46,820 bases of DNA from Bacteroidota bacterium (lineage in GTDB: Bacteria > Bacteroidota > Ignavibacteria > Ignavibacteriales > Ignavibacteriaceae), in assembly GCA_021824565.1 (NCBI GenBank), contig JAKAKL010000132.1, positions 1 to 46,820 of the forward strand, in the 5' to 3' direction. Positions 9,126 to 17,657 of the stretch are shown here, piece by piece. The notes under the pieces were generated by a model. The model worked only from the letters and a program-made list of their open reading frames with translations. It was not told the DNA's origin and searched no databases. How positions within the stretch are numbered: position 1 is the stretch's first letter; the number at the start of each line of letters is the position of its first letter. Made by a program: the position numbers and the translations under genes.

Positions 9126-9950
9126 ATGAAAAGAACATTTATTTTTTTATTGCTCTCAGCATTAGTATTTACTGCTTTTAGAGAGAGCGATGAAAATTAT
9201 TTATCATTCAGATATAATTTTTATTCAGACAAACATCTTCAAGTAGGTGAAGAATTAACTTACGTTGTAAGTTATTCGTTCATAAAATTAGGAGAAATAA
9301 AAATTGTTGTGAGAAATAAAAGAGTTGAAAACGGACAAACTTATTATAGTGCTATAGGGTATATTGATTCATATTCCGGAGTTCCGTTTGTGGATCTGCA
9401 CCAAATTTACGCAAGCACTTTGAATTCAGAATATTATTCCGTTTTTTTTAGAGGTCTTGTGAGAGATAAAGATTACACAACTTACACAGACTATATTTTC
9501 AATTATAAAAGATCAATCATTCACATAAAGAAAGGGAAATTGCAGCCTCCGGAATTATGGACAGACTCAACAACATCAGCTCCATATGAATATCAAGACG
9601 GACTTTCGATGCTATACTATGCGAGGATGCATAGCGGCGAAAATGAAACAGTTAATATTCCTTGCTTTGTAAAAGAAAAGAAAGAAAATACCGTTATTAA
9701 CTTTTATCCTCATGTTACAAGCGTAACTATTGACGCGGTAAATTATCCGATTGCATGTACACACCTTGACGGCAACATGAACTTTATAAGTATATTCGGA
9801 TTGACAGGCTATTTTGAAGGATGGTTTTCAGCAGATGACGCAGCCGTTCCGATTGTAGCGAAAATGAAAGTAATTATTGGAAATATTAGAGTAGAATTAA
9901 AATCATGGAAGAGAGACGGATGGACGCCGCCGAGATATCCCAAAAGTTAG
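9126..9950 (+). CDS. DUF3108 domain-containing exported protein
   Basis: A 274-residue protein with an N-terminal signal peptide (KRTFIFLLLSALVFTAF) and a DUF3108 pattern: VGEELTYVVSYSFIKLGEIKI near residue 40, a repeated beta-strand architecture, and a central FFRGLVRDKDYTTYTDYIFNY. DUF3108 proteins are thought to be periplasmic or envelope proteins of unknown function. It begins one base after the ctpA stop (no spacer) and overlaps the downstream carbonic anhydrase-like gene by 46 bases, so it may be functionally tied to envelope proteolysis, which is inference. Confidence 0.83.
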   Translation: MKRTFIFLLLSALVFTAFRESDENYLSFRYNFYSDKHLQVGEELTYVVSYSFIKLGEIKIVVRNKRVENGQTYYSAIGYIDSYSGVPFVDLHQIYASTLNSEYYSVFFRGLVRDKDYTTYTDYIFNYKRSIIHIKKGKLQPPELWTDSTTSAPYEYQDGLSMLYYARMHSGENETVNIPCFVKEKKENTVINFYPHVTSVTIDAVNYPIACTHLDGNMNFISIFGLTGYFEGWFSADDAAVPIVAKMKVIIGNIRVELKSWKRDGWTPPRYPKS

Positions 9951-10489
9951 AAGAAGAAATAAAAATCTTTCCTTATTTAGGTCATTTGCCTAAGATTGGA
10001 AAAAATGTATTTTTGGCTTCGGGAGTAAAAATTATTGGTGACGTGGAAATTAGAGATGAATCGAATGTTTGGTATAACACAGTTATACGCGGCGATGTGC
10101 ATTATATTAGAATTGGAGAATTGACAAATATTCAAGATTGTTCAATGTTGCATGTTACGAACGGCAGGTTTCCCTTAAATATAGGAAATAAGGTAACTAT
10201 CGGGCATTCAGTAAAATTACACGGCTGCACTTTAAAGGACTTGTGCTTAATCGGTATTGGTGCTATTGTTTTAGACGGAGCAGTCGTGGAAGAAAATTCA
10301 ATGGTTGCAGCAGGATCGGTTGTAAAGCCGGGTTTTATTGTTCCGTCACGGAAACTTGTAGGAGGCGTTCCGGCAAAAGTCATAAGAGATTTAACTGAAG
10401 AAGAAATTAAAGATTTTGAAAGTTCAGCTTATCGTTATAAAAAATATACAGAATTAACAATTAAGTCGTTAAAGGAAGTCAGAAGCTAA
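9905..10489 (+). CDS. gamma carbonic anhydrase-family hexapeptide-repeat protein
   Basis: A left-handed beta-helix protein with repeated [LIV]-G-x4 hexapeptides (residues about 30-165). The three gamma-class zinc ligands are present as His83 (MLHVTNG), His101 and His106 (GHSVKLHGC), which supports a metal-binding, carbonic anhydrase-like trimer. Many family members lack proven CO2 hydration activity, so the substrate is open. The start may be ATG 9905 or ATG 9920; the latter has a GGAAGAGAG element just upstream. It ends two bases before the next ATG. Confidence 0.9.
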   Translation: MEERRMDAAEISQKLEEEIKIFPYLGHLPKIGKNVFLASGVKIIGDVEIRDESNVWYNTVIRGDVHYIRIGELTNIQDCSMLHVTNGRFPLNIGNKVTIGHSVKLHGCTLKDLCLIGIGAIVLDGAVVEENSMVAAGSVVKPGFIVPSRKLVGGVPAKVIRDLTEEEIKDFESSAYRYKKYTELTIKSLKEVRS

Positions 10490-10490
10490 A

Positions 10491-11360
10491 ATGTATTTAA
10501 AATTTTGGGGCACAAGAGGTTCAATTCCTGTCCCCGGAAACAAGACTTTAAAATACGGAGGTAATACCCCGTGTATTGAGTTTCGTACAGACGATAACGA
10601 GATTTTCATTTTTGATGCCGGTACTGGTATTAGAAATTTGGGTAAAGCTCTTTTAAAAGAAAATTATAACGATAAAATAAAAATTTTTTTGAGCCATTAT
10701 CATTGGGACCATATTCAGGGTATACCTTTTTTCCAACCGTTGTACGAAGAGAATAATAAAATAATTTTTATTGGAGAAAGTAATCACGAAAAGGGAATTG
10801 AGAATCTTTTAAGCGGTCAGATGAATGACAATTATTTTCCGGTCAATATCAGTCAGGTTAAAAGCACTATCAGTTTTGAGAAGATTGAAACAAACAAACA
10901 TTATGATTATGGAAATTTAAAGATACAAACTCTAAGCGCAAATCATTCTTCGCCTACACTGATTTTTAAGATAACAATTAAAAATAAAACTTTTCTTTAT
11001 GTCCCGGATAACGAGTTGTTTATTGAAAATAATAACGAATCTCCTTCTATTTCGGAAATCAAAAAATTAAATATTAATTTTATTAATTTCTGCAAAGGCT
11101 GCGATTACTTAATTCATGACAGCTTTTACGAAGAGCCTGCCGTAAAATCCAAAAAAGGCTGGGGACACTCCGGTAATGTTTCTTTAGCATATTTTAGTAT
11201 TTTAGCGGAGGTAAAAAATTTAATCTTATTTCATTTTAACCCTGATTATGATGATGATAAGATTGATGACATTGTAGAAGGCACTAGGTTAATCTTCTCT
11301 AATGAAAATAAAAATATTAATTGCATTGCCGCTACCGAGGATTTGAAAATAATTATTTAA
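10491..11360 (+). CDS. MBL-fold metallo-hydrolase
   Basis: A 289-residue metallo-beta-lactamase-fold enzyme. It starts with the FWGTRGSIPVPG segment typical of the RNase Z/PhnP-like branch and has the metal motif His69-x-His71-x-Asp73-His74 (SHYHWDH). A later NHSSPT and a C-terminal GHSG supply further ligand candidates. The N-terminal GTRGSIP is often found in proteins annotated as beta-lactamase-domain phosphodiesterases; the substrate is not predictable. It begins right after the carbonic anhydrase-like gene and is followed by ybeY 24 bases later. Confidence 0.88.
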   Translation: MYLKFWGTRGSIPVPGNKTLKYGGNTPCIEFRTDDNEIFIFDAGTGIRNLGKALLKENYNDKIKIFLSHYHWDHIQGIPFFQPLYEENNKIIFIGESNHEKGIENLLSGQMNDNYFPVNISQVKSTISFEKIETNKHYDYGNLKIQTLSANHSSPTLIFKITIKNKTFLYVPDNELFIENNNESPSISEIKKLNINFINFCKGCDYLIHDSFYEEPAVKSKKGWGHSGNVSLAYFSILAEVKNLILFHFNPDYDDDKIDDIVEGTRLIFSNENKNINCIAATEDLKIII

Positions 11361-11384
11361 ACTTACTTTCAGTTTTTTTAATAC

Positions 11385-11822
11385 GTGGTTAAAAATTTAT
11401 ATGTTAATACAAGGGCACAATACAAGATCAGTAAAAAAACTGTTCACGACACTGCCTATCTTATAAAAAAAGAATTAGAGTTTGACGTTTCGTCAGTAAT
11501 TATTAATTTCATATCAAGTAATGAGATAATTGAAATCAATAAGAAATATTTAGGACACAATTATTCGACTGATATAATTACGTTTAATTACAGCGGGAGC
11601 AATGAAGATTTAGATGGGGAGATTTTTATCTCTGTAGACGACGCCTGCGAAAATGCAATAAAATTTAGAGCCCGTTATCAAGATGAAATTATTCGACTTG
11701 TAATTCACGGTTTTTTACATTTATTAGGATTTGACGATACAGAACGGGCAAAGAAAAAAGAGATGAAAAAATGGGAAAACAAATTGTGCAGAAACTGCGC
11801 AGAAAAAATTAGTATTAAATAA
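11385..11822 (+). CDS. ybeY: endoribonuclease YbeY (rRNA maturation factor)
   Basis: YbeY is a zinc-dependent endoribonuclease for 16S rRNA 3' maturation and ribosome quality control. The 145-residue protein shows NKKYLGHNYSTDIITFNY and the metal site His108-GFL-His112-LLGFD-Asp118. The canonical family signature has a third His where Asp118 stands; FCB-group members are known to vary here. The start is GTG at 11385, chosen because it precedes the first conserved strand. The gene lies in the plus-strand run between the MBL hydrolase gene and topA. Confidence 0.92.
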   Translation: MVKNLYVNTRAQYKISKKTVHDTAYLIKKELEFDVSSVIINFISSNEIIEINKKYLGHNYSTDIITFNYSGSNEDLDGEIFISVDDACENAIKFRARYQDEIIRLVIHGFLHLLGFDDTERAKKKEMKKWENKLCRNCAEKISIK

Positions 11823-11859
11823 GAAATATATTCACAATATTCTTTAGAAATTAAAAAGC

Positions 11860-14181
11860 ATGAGTAAAAATTTAGTTTTGGTTGAATCTCCGGCGAAGGC
11901 TAAAACCATAAATAAATATCTTGGAAAAGAATTCGTCGTCGAACCAACTGTTGGACACATAAAAAATCTCCCTAAGAGCAAACTAGGCGTTGATGTTGAA
12001 AAAAACTTTGAGCCTCAGTTTGTAACGATAAGAGGAAAGGGTGACGTAATAAAAAAAATTAAAACGCTTGCTTCAAAAAGCAAAAATATTTTTATTGCAA
12101 CTGACCCTGACCGTGAAGGAGAAGCAATAGCGCAGGATATTGCGGACATCCTAAACGCTGATTCAAAAATTCAAAGAGTTTTGTTTAATGAAATAACAAA
12201 AAGCGGCGTGCAGAAGGCTATGCAAAGCCCAAGACTGATTGATTCAAATTTAGTTTCATCTCAAAGAGCGCGCAGAGTAATGGACAGAATTATCGGCTAC
12301 AAAATGTCCCCCTTCCTCTGGAAATCCGTTATTGAAATGTCAGGTACAGCCCTTTCAGCTGGAAGAGTGCAGTCGGTCGCCTTAAAAATTATATGCGACC
12401 GCGAAGTCGAAATTGAAAAATTTATCCCGACCGAGCATTGGTCCATCTGGGCAATCTTTACAACTGACAAAAGAGAATCATTTAAAGCAAAGCTTTTCAG
12501 CGTTGACGGCAAGGATGTTAGAACACAGCCAAAGCCGGTTATGACAGAGGAAGATTGGAACGAATTTTTAAAAGAATGTGTTGCCATTGCAAACGAAGCT
12601 CAAGCATCAGAATTATTTGAAAGAATTTTAGACAAGAAGAATTTTTTTATTACTAACGTTATTAAAAGGAATACTAAGAGAAACCCTCCGGCACCTTTTA
12701 TTACAAGCACATTGCAAGCCGAAGCTTCACGTCGATTAAAAATGAGACCTAAGCAGACAATGGTACTTGCTCAAAAACTTTACGAAGGCGTTGAACTTGG
12801 AAGTGAAGGACTTCAGGGCTTAATCACCTATATGAGAACTGACTCAACGAGAATCAGCGAGGAGAAAATTTCTGAAGTAAGAGATTTTATAAAGGATTCG
12901 TTCGGCTCAAATTACCTTCCTGAAACTCCAAACAACCACGAAAAGAAAAATAAAGCCAACGTGCAGGATGCGCATGAAGCAATACGACCAACCTCATTGA
13001 AATATTCTCCCGAGTTTGTGAAAAAATTTCTTGATAACAAATCATATAAGTTGTACGAATTAATATGGAGAAGATTTATTGCTTCGCAGATGAATCCAGC
13101 TATTCTCGAAACGACGGTTGTTGAAATAACTTCGGATGAGTTTTTGTTTAAGGCTTTTGGAAGCGCTGTTAAATTTAACGGCTTCATGCAGATATATGAA
13201 GAAATTATTGAGCAGAAGGAAAACGCAGAGGAAAAAGAGGAATACAGAAATGAAACAATTCCGCTTGGACTTGAGAAAAATCAGAAACTGTCTCTTGATG
13301 AATTAAAAAAGACACAGCATTTTACAAAGCCCCCGGCAAGATTTACTGAAAGTTCTTTAATTAAGGAACTTGAAAGCAAAGGCATAGGCAGACCAAGTAC
13401 TTATTCTTTAATTGTTGGAACTATTCAGGATAGAAAATATGTCGATCAGGTTGATAGAAAAATTATTCCTACAAAGCTTGGCAAGGAAGTAAACAAAATT
13501 TTGGTCAAGCATTTTCCAAATATTATCAATGAAGATTTTACTGCAAGCATGGAAGGAGAGCTTGATCAAATTGCTCAAGGCGAAAATATTTACGAAAAAG
13601 TATTAACAGATTTTTACGAGCCGTTCTCTGAGGCTCTTAAACACGTTGAAGATAAGATTGAAAAAATAAAATGCGATCTTTGCGGACACGAAATGGAAAT
13701 CAAAGTAGGAAGATTCGGAAGGTATTTAGCGTGTACAAATTATCCTGAGTGTAAGAATATAAAATCTTTTAAAGATATTTATGCTCAGAACCAGGAGCCG
13801 GAATATACGGGTGAAACATGCGAGAAGTGCGGTGCAAGAACAGTTTATAGGAACGGCAAGTTCGGAAGATTCATCGGATGTGAAAGATATCCGGACTGCG
13901 ACTTTGTAAAAAATATTTCACTGGGAGTTAAGTGTCCAAAGTGTGGAGAGGGAAGTGTAGTCGAAAGAAAATCAAAGCGCAATAAAATATTTTACGGCTG
14001 CTCCAGATATCCCGATTGCGATTTCGTAAGCTGGTATAAGCCTGTTCCTCAAGCTTGTCCGAACAATGATTCGGATTACATGGAACAAAGATATTCAGCG
14101 AAGAAAGGGAACTATCTAAAGTGTCCTGTTTGCTCTGAAGAATTGATGCCAGAAGAAGTTGAAGAGGTCGAAGAAAGCTAA
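11860..14181 (+). CDS. topA: DNA topoisomerase I
   Basis: A type IA topoisomerase that relaxes negative supercoils through single-strand passage. The 773 residues include an N-terminal TOPRIM domain (VESPAKAKTI at 8-17, with the acidic triad ATDPDREGEA), the active-site Tyr324 in GLITYMRTDSTR, and three CxxC-type zinc ribbons in the C-terminal 150 residues (CDLCG...C, CEKCG...C, CPKCG...C) plus a last CPVC pair. The stop shares its final base with the start of the Xer recombinase gene, a tight coupling. Confidence 0.97.
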   Translation: MSKNLVLVESPAKAKTINKYLGKEFVVEPTVGHIKNLPKSKLGVDVEKNFEPQFVTIRGKGDVIKKIKTLASKSKNIFIATDPDREGEAIAQDIADILNADSKIQRVLFNEITKSGVQKAMQSPRLIDSNLVSSQRARRVMDRIIGYKMSPFLWKSVIEMSGTALSAGRVQSVALKIICDREVEIEKFIPTEHWSIWAIFTTDKRESFKAKLFSVDGKDVRTQPKPVMTEEDWNEFLKECVAIANEAQASELFERILDKKNFFITNVIKRNTKRNPPAPFITSTLQAEASRRLKMRPKQTMVLAQKLYEGVELGSEGLQGLITYMRTDSTRISEEKISEVRDFIKDSFGSNYLPETPNNHEKKNKANVQDAHEAIRPTSLKYSPEFVKKFLDNKSYKLYELIWRRFIASQMNPAILETTVVEITSDEFLFKAFGSAVKFNGFMQIYEEIIEQKENAEEKEEYRNETIPLGLEKNQKLSLDELKKTQHFTKPPARFTESSLIKELESKGIGRPSTYSLIVGTIQDRKYVDQVDRKIIPTKLGKEVNKILVKHFPNIINEDFTASMEGELDQIAQGENIYEKVLTDFYEPFSEALKHVEDKIEKIKCDLCGHEMEIKVGRFGRYLACTNYPECKNIKSFKDIYAQNQEPEYTGETCEKCGARTVYRNGKFGRFIGCERYPDCDFVKNISLGVKCPKCGEGSVVERKSKRNKIFYGCSRYPDCDFVSWYKPVPQACPNNDSDYMEQRYSAKKGNYLKCPVCSEELMPEEVEEVEES

Positions 14182-15062
14182 TGAATATTGAGCAGTTAAT
14201 CGAGAAATATTTGGAAGACATTTCCAAATTAAAAAGATATTCTGCTTTAACGGTAAAATCTTATTCTGCAGATTTGGAGAGTTTTTATTTTTTTTGCAAA
14301 GAAGCCGGAAAAACCAATGTTGAAGAAATTTCAGAAAGGTTCGTGCGTTCATACCTCGCAAAACTTAATGAAGATAAACTTGAACGAACATCAATTTCAA
14401 GAAAACTTTCTTCGTTAAGAGGAATTTTTAAATTTTCATTTCAGCATGATTATATCAAAGTAAATCCGGTACTAAGTTTATCTAATCCGAAGACGAAAAG
14501 AAAACTTCCGGATATTACAACGGCAGATTCTATTCTTGAAATCTATAAAGAGATTGAAATATATTCAAAAGAACCAGAACTGCATAAAGCAATATTTGAA
14601 ATTTTATACGGATGTGCAATTCGTGTTTCCGAACTTTGCAAATTAAATTTATCTGACTTAGATTTAGAGAGAAAAAGTTTAACTGTAGTCGGCAAGGGAA
14701 ATAAAATGAGAGTAGTTCCGGTTGGTAAGAAATCAGTTGAAATTTTGAAAGAGTACCTTGCTAAGAGAGAAGGTGCAGTATTTAGTGAGCCGCTTTTCAT
14801 GACAGCAAAAAAGGGACGGATATATCCCAGAATGGTCCAGAGAATCGTTACAAAATATTTAAGTAAGGTTACTGATATTAAAAAGCGAAGCCCGCATATA
14901 TTACGTCACAGCGCAGCAACGCATATGCTTGACAATGGGGCTGACCTTCGCGCAGTAAAAGAAATTCTTGGTCATGAAAATCTTTCTACTACGCAAATTT
15001 ATACGCATGTTAGTATTGAGAGATTAAAAGCCACATACAAAAAAGCGCATCCAAAATCATAA
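14181..15062 (+). CDS. xerC: tyrosine site-specific recombinase, XerC/XerD type
   Basis: Resolves chromosome dimers at dif near the terminus. The 293-residue protein has an N-terminal SAM-like core-binding domain (residues 1-95) and a catalytic domain with the full set of residues: Arg148 (CAIRVSEL), Lys172 (GKGNKMR), His239-x-x-Arg242 (HILRHSAATH), His265 (LGHENLST) and Tyr274 (IYTHV). Length and motifs fit Xer rather than a phage integrase, and the housekeeping neighbourhood (topA before, hpf after) agrees. Whether it is XerC or XerD cannot be told from one copy. Confidence 0.92.
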   Translation: MNIEQLIEKYLEDISKLKRYSALTVKSYSADLESFYFFCKEAGKTNVEEISERFVRSYLAKLNEDKLERTSISRKLSSLRGIFKFSFQHDYIKVNPVLSLSNPKTKRKLPDITTADSILEIYKEIEIYSKEPELHKAIFEILYGCAIRVSELCKLNLSDLDLERKSLTVVGKGNKMRVVPVGKKSVEILKEYLAKREGAVFSEPLFMTAKKGRIYPRMVQRIVTKYLSKVTDIKKRSPHILRHSAATHMLDNGADLRAVKEILGHENLSTTQIYTHVSIERLKATYKKAHPKS

Positions 15063-15076
15063 ATCCGGAGGTTATT

Positions 15077-15388
15077 ATGAACATTTCAATAACAGCAAGA
15101 AAGTTTAAAGCTCGAGAAACTTTAAAGGAGTTCGTTAATTCCGAAGTAAGCTCGCTTCAAAAGTTCTTCGACAATATTTTAGATGCCGATGTTATTCTCA
15201 GCTATCAAAATATTCACGACGGTGAAAAATGCGCCGAGATAATTTTGCAGGTGCCAGGACAGATTTTAACTGCAAAGGAAGAATCAGACGACTTCACAAA
15301 ATCTGTGAGTGCCGCAGTTGAGAAGTTATCAAGGCAGCTTGAAAAACTAAAAAATAAAAGGGTTGCCCGAAAAAAAAATGAAGATTGA
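15077..15388 (+). CDS. hpf: ribosome hibernation promoting factor, short form
   Basis: A short Hpf/RaiA-type ribosome-binding protein of 103 residues that silences 70S or 100S ribosomes in stationary phase. It shows the family start MNISITARKFKARETLKEFV and a C-terminal basic tail (KLKNKRVARKKNED). There is no C-terminal dimerisation domain, so it is the short form. A strong GGAGG lies 5-9 bases before the ATG. Its 3' end overlaps hprK by 11 bases. Confidence 0.93.
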   Translation: MNISITARKFKARETLKEFVNSEVSSLQKFFDNILDADVILSYQNIHDGEKCAEIILQVPGQILTAKEESDDFTKSVSAAVEKLSRQLEKLKNKRVARKKNED

Positions 15389-16388
15389 TCAGAAGGCAAT
15401 TTCAAGAAAAGAATTTATCACAGTTGAATTTTTATTCAACAATACTAAAGATAAGTTCAAGTTAAACTTATACTCCGATAAATCTGGGTTTTCAAAAAAG
15501 ATTATAGATCAAAACTTATACAGACCCGGCTTAGCTTTGGCTGGGTTTGTAGATCTTTTTTCTTATGCACGGGTTCAGGTATTCGGAAACACTGAAATGC
15601 GTTACCTTGATCAGCTTTCAGATGAAGCTAAAAAGAACACGCTTGAAAGAGTTTTCCAATTTGAAATCCCATGCATAGTACTTACTGATAATAACCTCCC
15701 GTTCCCAATTTTGCTGGAACTGGCTAACAAATACCACATCCCGGTTTTCGGCTCGGTATATGACACTACAAAATTGGTTTATTTAATAGGTGATTTCCTA
15801 GATGATCAGTTTGCTCCGAGAATTTCTATCCACGGCTCTTTTGTTGATGTTTACGGAGTAGGAATGTTATTCATAGGTAAATCGGGAATTGGCAAAAGCG
15901 AAGTCGCTTTGGATCTTATAGAGCGCGGACACCGCTTGGTTGCTGATGATGTCATTATTCTTACTAAAAAGGGCGAAGGAATATTAATGGGATCAGGCAC
16001 TAACCTGGTAAAGCATTTTATGGAAATTCGAGGACTCGGCTTAATTGACGTAGAAAGAATGTTCGGTATAAGAGCTATTCGTTATCAAAAGCGCCTTGAA
16101 GTTATAGTTGAACTTGAATTGTGGGACGACAAAGCCGAATATACCAGAACAGGTCTCGATGAAAACTTCGTGAAAATTTTAAATATCGAGATACCATATA
16201 TCAAACTTCCTATTCTTCCCGGTAAAAACATAACTGTAATTTCCGAGGTAATAAGTTTGAATTATCTTTTAAAGCATTACGGCTATGATGCCGCCAATTA
16301 TTTCCAAAGCCGGCTAAATAATAGATTGAAAAATAACAAAGAAGACAGCATTAGAGGGGTAGATTATTTTGAACACGATTTTGAATGA
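15378..16388 (+). CDS. hprK: HPr kinase/phosphorylase
   Basis: A bifunctional kinase/phosphorylase acting on a serine of HPr or an HPr-like protein. The 336-residue protein has an N-terminal regulatory domain (residues 1-125) and a C-terminal catalytic domain with the Walker A loop GKSGIGKS at 167-174 and the HPrK signature MEIRGLGLIDVERMFG. I start it at ATG 15378; a longer frame from TTG 15363 adds only five residues and lies further into hpf. In FCB bacteria, HprK often occurs without a full PTS, so its in vivo target is not evident here. Confidence 0.94.
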   Translation: MKIDQKAISRKEFITVEFLFNNTKDKFKLNLYSDKSGFSKKIIDQNLYRPGLALAGFVDLFSYARVQVFGNTEMRYLDQLSDEAKKNTLERVFQFEIPCIVLTDNNLPFPILLELANKYHIPVFGSVYDTTKLVYLIGDFLDDQFAPRISIHGSFVDVYGVGMLFIGKSGIGKSEVALDLIERGHRLVADDVIILTKKGEGILMGSGTNLVKHFMEIRGLGLIDVERMFGIRAIRYQKRLEVIVELELWDDKAEYTRTGLDENFVKILNIEIPYIKLPILPGKNITVISEVISLNYLLKHYGYDAANYFQSRLNNRLKNNKEDSIRGVDYFEHDFE

Positions 16389-16394
16389 TAAAAA

Positions 16395-16430
16395 TAGTTT
16401 GCTCTCTTGACAAACTACTCATATTTTTTT
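16395..16430 (+). terminator. hairpin with T-run after hprK
   Basis: A seven-pair perfect stem (TAGTTTG at 16395-16401 with CAAACTA at 16411-16417, nine-base loop) is followed after six bases by a run of seven Ts (16424-16430). It lies seven bases after the hprK stop and before the M23 peptidase gene. The stem is AT-rich, so termination may be partial; the loop/stem boundary also contains TTGACA (16408-16413), a possible -35 for the next gene. Confidence 0.45.
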
Positions 16431-16447
16431 AGATTCCGCACCAGTTT

Positions 16448-17377
16448 ATGAAAAAGTTTTACTACTTCTCAAAGTCAAAATTACAATTTATTGAGATTAA
16501 AAATTATAAGGCTAAGTTAGCATTATACTTCACTTTAGCAGTACTTATTTTTAGCTCGGTAATATTTGGAGGATATTTCCTCATAGTTTCTATTGCTAAT
16601 TCTCAAAAAACGTATAGAGCAATGAGAAATGAAAATAGTATTTTGAGAGACAATTTAGATAAAATGGCTGCTAAGTATGAGTTATTAAATAATGAGATAG
16701 ATAGTTTAAGCAAAGCTGATAATAGCCTCAGAGTTGCAGCTAATTTACAACCTGTAACTCAAGATGAAATGAACTTAGGCATTGGAGGCGGCTCATTTAA
16801 TAATATCTTAGATTTTTTCAAAAGCCCCAGCGAAGAAAAACTAAGTTCATTATCTAACTACATAGATGAAGTATCACGTAAAATAACTTTTGAGAAAACG
16901 CAATATTCGGAAATTTCAAATCAGTTGAAAATGAATCAGAAGCTTTTTGCTGCATTGCCCGCTATTAAACCTTGCGATGGAGCAATAGGCGATGGTTTTG
17001 GAATGAGATATCATCCTATACTTCATATAGAAAGAATGCATGATGGTATTGATTTTATTACGGACGAAGGTACGCCGGTTTATGCGACTGGTGATGGTAC
17101 AGTTGACTTTGTAGGTGATCGAGGCGGTTTTGGGGAAGCTGTTGAAATTGATCATGGCTTTGGATATGAAACAGTTTATGCGCATTTGTCTGAAGCTGAT
17201 GTGCATGTTGGACAAAAAGTTGTAAGAGGACAAATGATTGCTAAAAGCGGCAACACAGGATTGTCGACTGGACCTCATTTGCATTATGAAGTTCATCATG
17301 ATGGAGTTATTTTGAATCCAGCTGATTTTTTCTTTGGCAATTTAGGATTTGTAGAATTAACAAGTAAAAAAAATTGA
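16448..17377 (+). CDS. M23 family peptidoglycan metallopeptidase with coiled coil
   Basis: A cell-envelope LytM/M23 endopeptidase of 309 residues. One membrane helix (about 27-50, LALYFTLAVLIFSSVIFGGYFLI) anchors the N-terminus, followed by a coiled-coil segment (about 55-110) and a C-terminal M23 domain. Zinc-site motifs are visible: HDGIDF, and HLHYEV near the end (the family's HxH). The topology (helix, coiled coil, M23) resembles the divisome- and shape-linked M23 proteins of FCB bacteria. It is followed 19 bases later by a DUF2795 gene. Confidence 0.93.
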   Translation: MKKFYYFSKSKLQFIEIKNYKAKLALYFTLAVLIFSSVIFGGYFLIVSIANSQKTYRAMRNENSILRDNLDKMAAKYELLNNEIDSLSKADNSLRVAANLQPVTQDEMNLGIGGGSFNNILDFFKSPSEEKLSSLSNYIDEVSRKITFEKTQYSEISNQLKMNQKLFAALPAIKPCDGAIGDGFGMRYHPILHIERMHDGIDFITDEGTPVYATGDGTVDFVGDRGGFGEAVEIDHGFGYETVYAHLSEADVHVGQKVVRGQMIAKSGNTGLSTGPHLHYEVHHDGVILNPADFFFGNLGFVELTSKKN

Positions 17378-17396
17378 AGAGGGAACTCTAAAAAAT

Positions 17397-17618
17397 ATGA
17401 TTTGGACTGTAGAATTGGCGTCTTATTTAGACGATGCTCCTTGGCCAGCTACCAAGGAAGAGTTGATTGATTATGCTGAGAGAATCGGTGCTCCTTACGA
17501 AGTAGTGGAAAATCTTATTGAATTAGAAGATTCGGATGAGCCGTACGAATCTATAGAAGATATTTGGCCAGATTACCCTTCGGACGAAGATTTCTTTTAC
17601 AACGAAGATGATTATTAA
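17397..17618 (+). CDS. DUF2795 domain-containing small protein
   Basis: A 73-residue, very acidic protein (WPATKEELIDYAERIGAPYEVVENLIEL at the centre, ending in DEDFFYNEDDY). It matches the DUF2795 pattern, a short conserved helical protein of unknown function common in FCB and other bacteria. The gene lies between the M23 peptidase gene and a strong terminator, so it is probably the last cistron of that transcript. Confidence 0.8.
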   Translation: MIWTVELASYLDDAPWPATKEELIDYAERIGAPYEVVENLIELEDSDEPYESIEDIWPDYPSDEDFFYNEDDY

Positions 17619-17626
17619 TATTTTAC

Positions 17627-17655
17627 AGGCGCTTACTAAGCGCCTTTATTTTTTA
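17627..17655 (+). terminator. rho-independent terminator after the DUF2795 gene
   Basis: A perfect eight-pair GC-rich stem (AGGCGCTT at 17627-17634 with AAGCGCCT at 17638-17645) with a three-base loop is followed directly by TTATTTTTTAT. It sits eight bases after the DUF2795 stop codon and three bases before the start of the holB-like gene, so it separates the two transcripts. Confidence 0.85.
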
Positions 17656-17657
17656 TC

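Noticed and set aside
14181-15062. Phage or integron integrase
   Set aside because: Length, motif spacing and housekeeping position fit Xer recombinase better.
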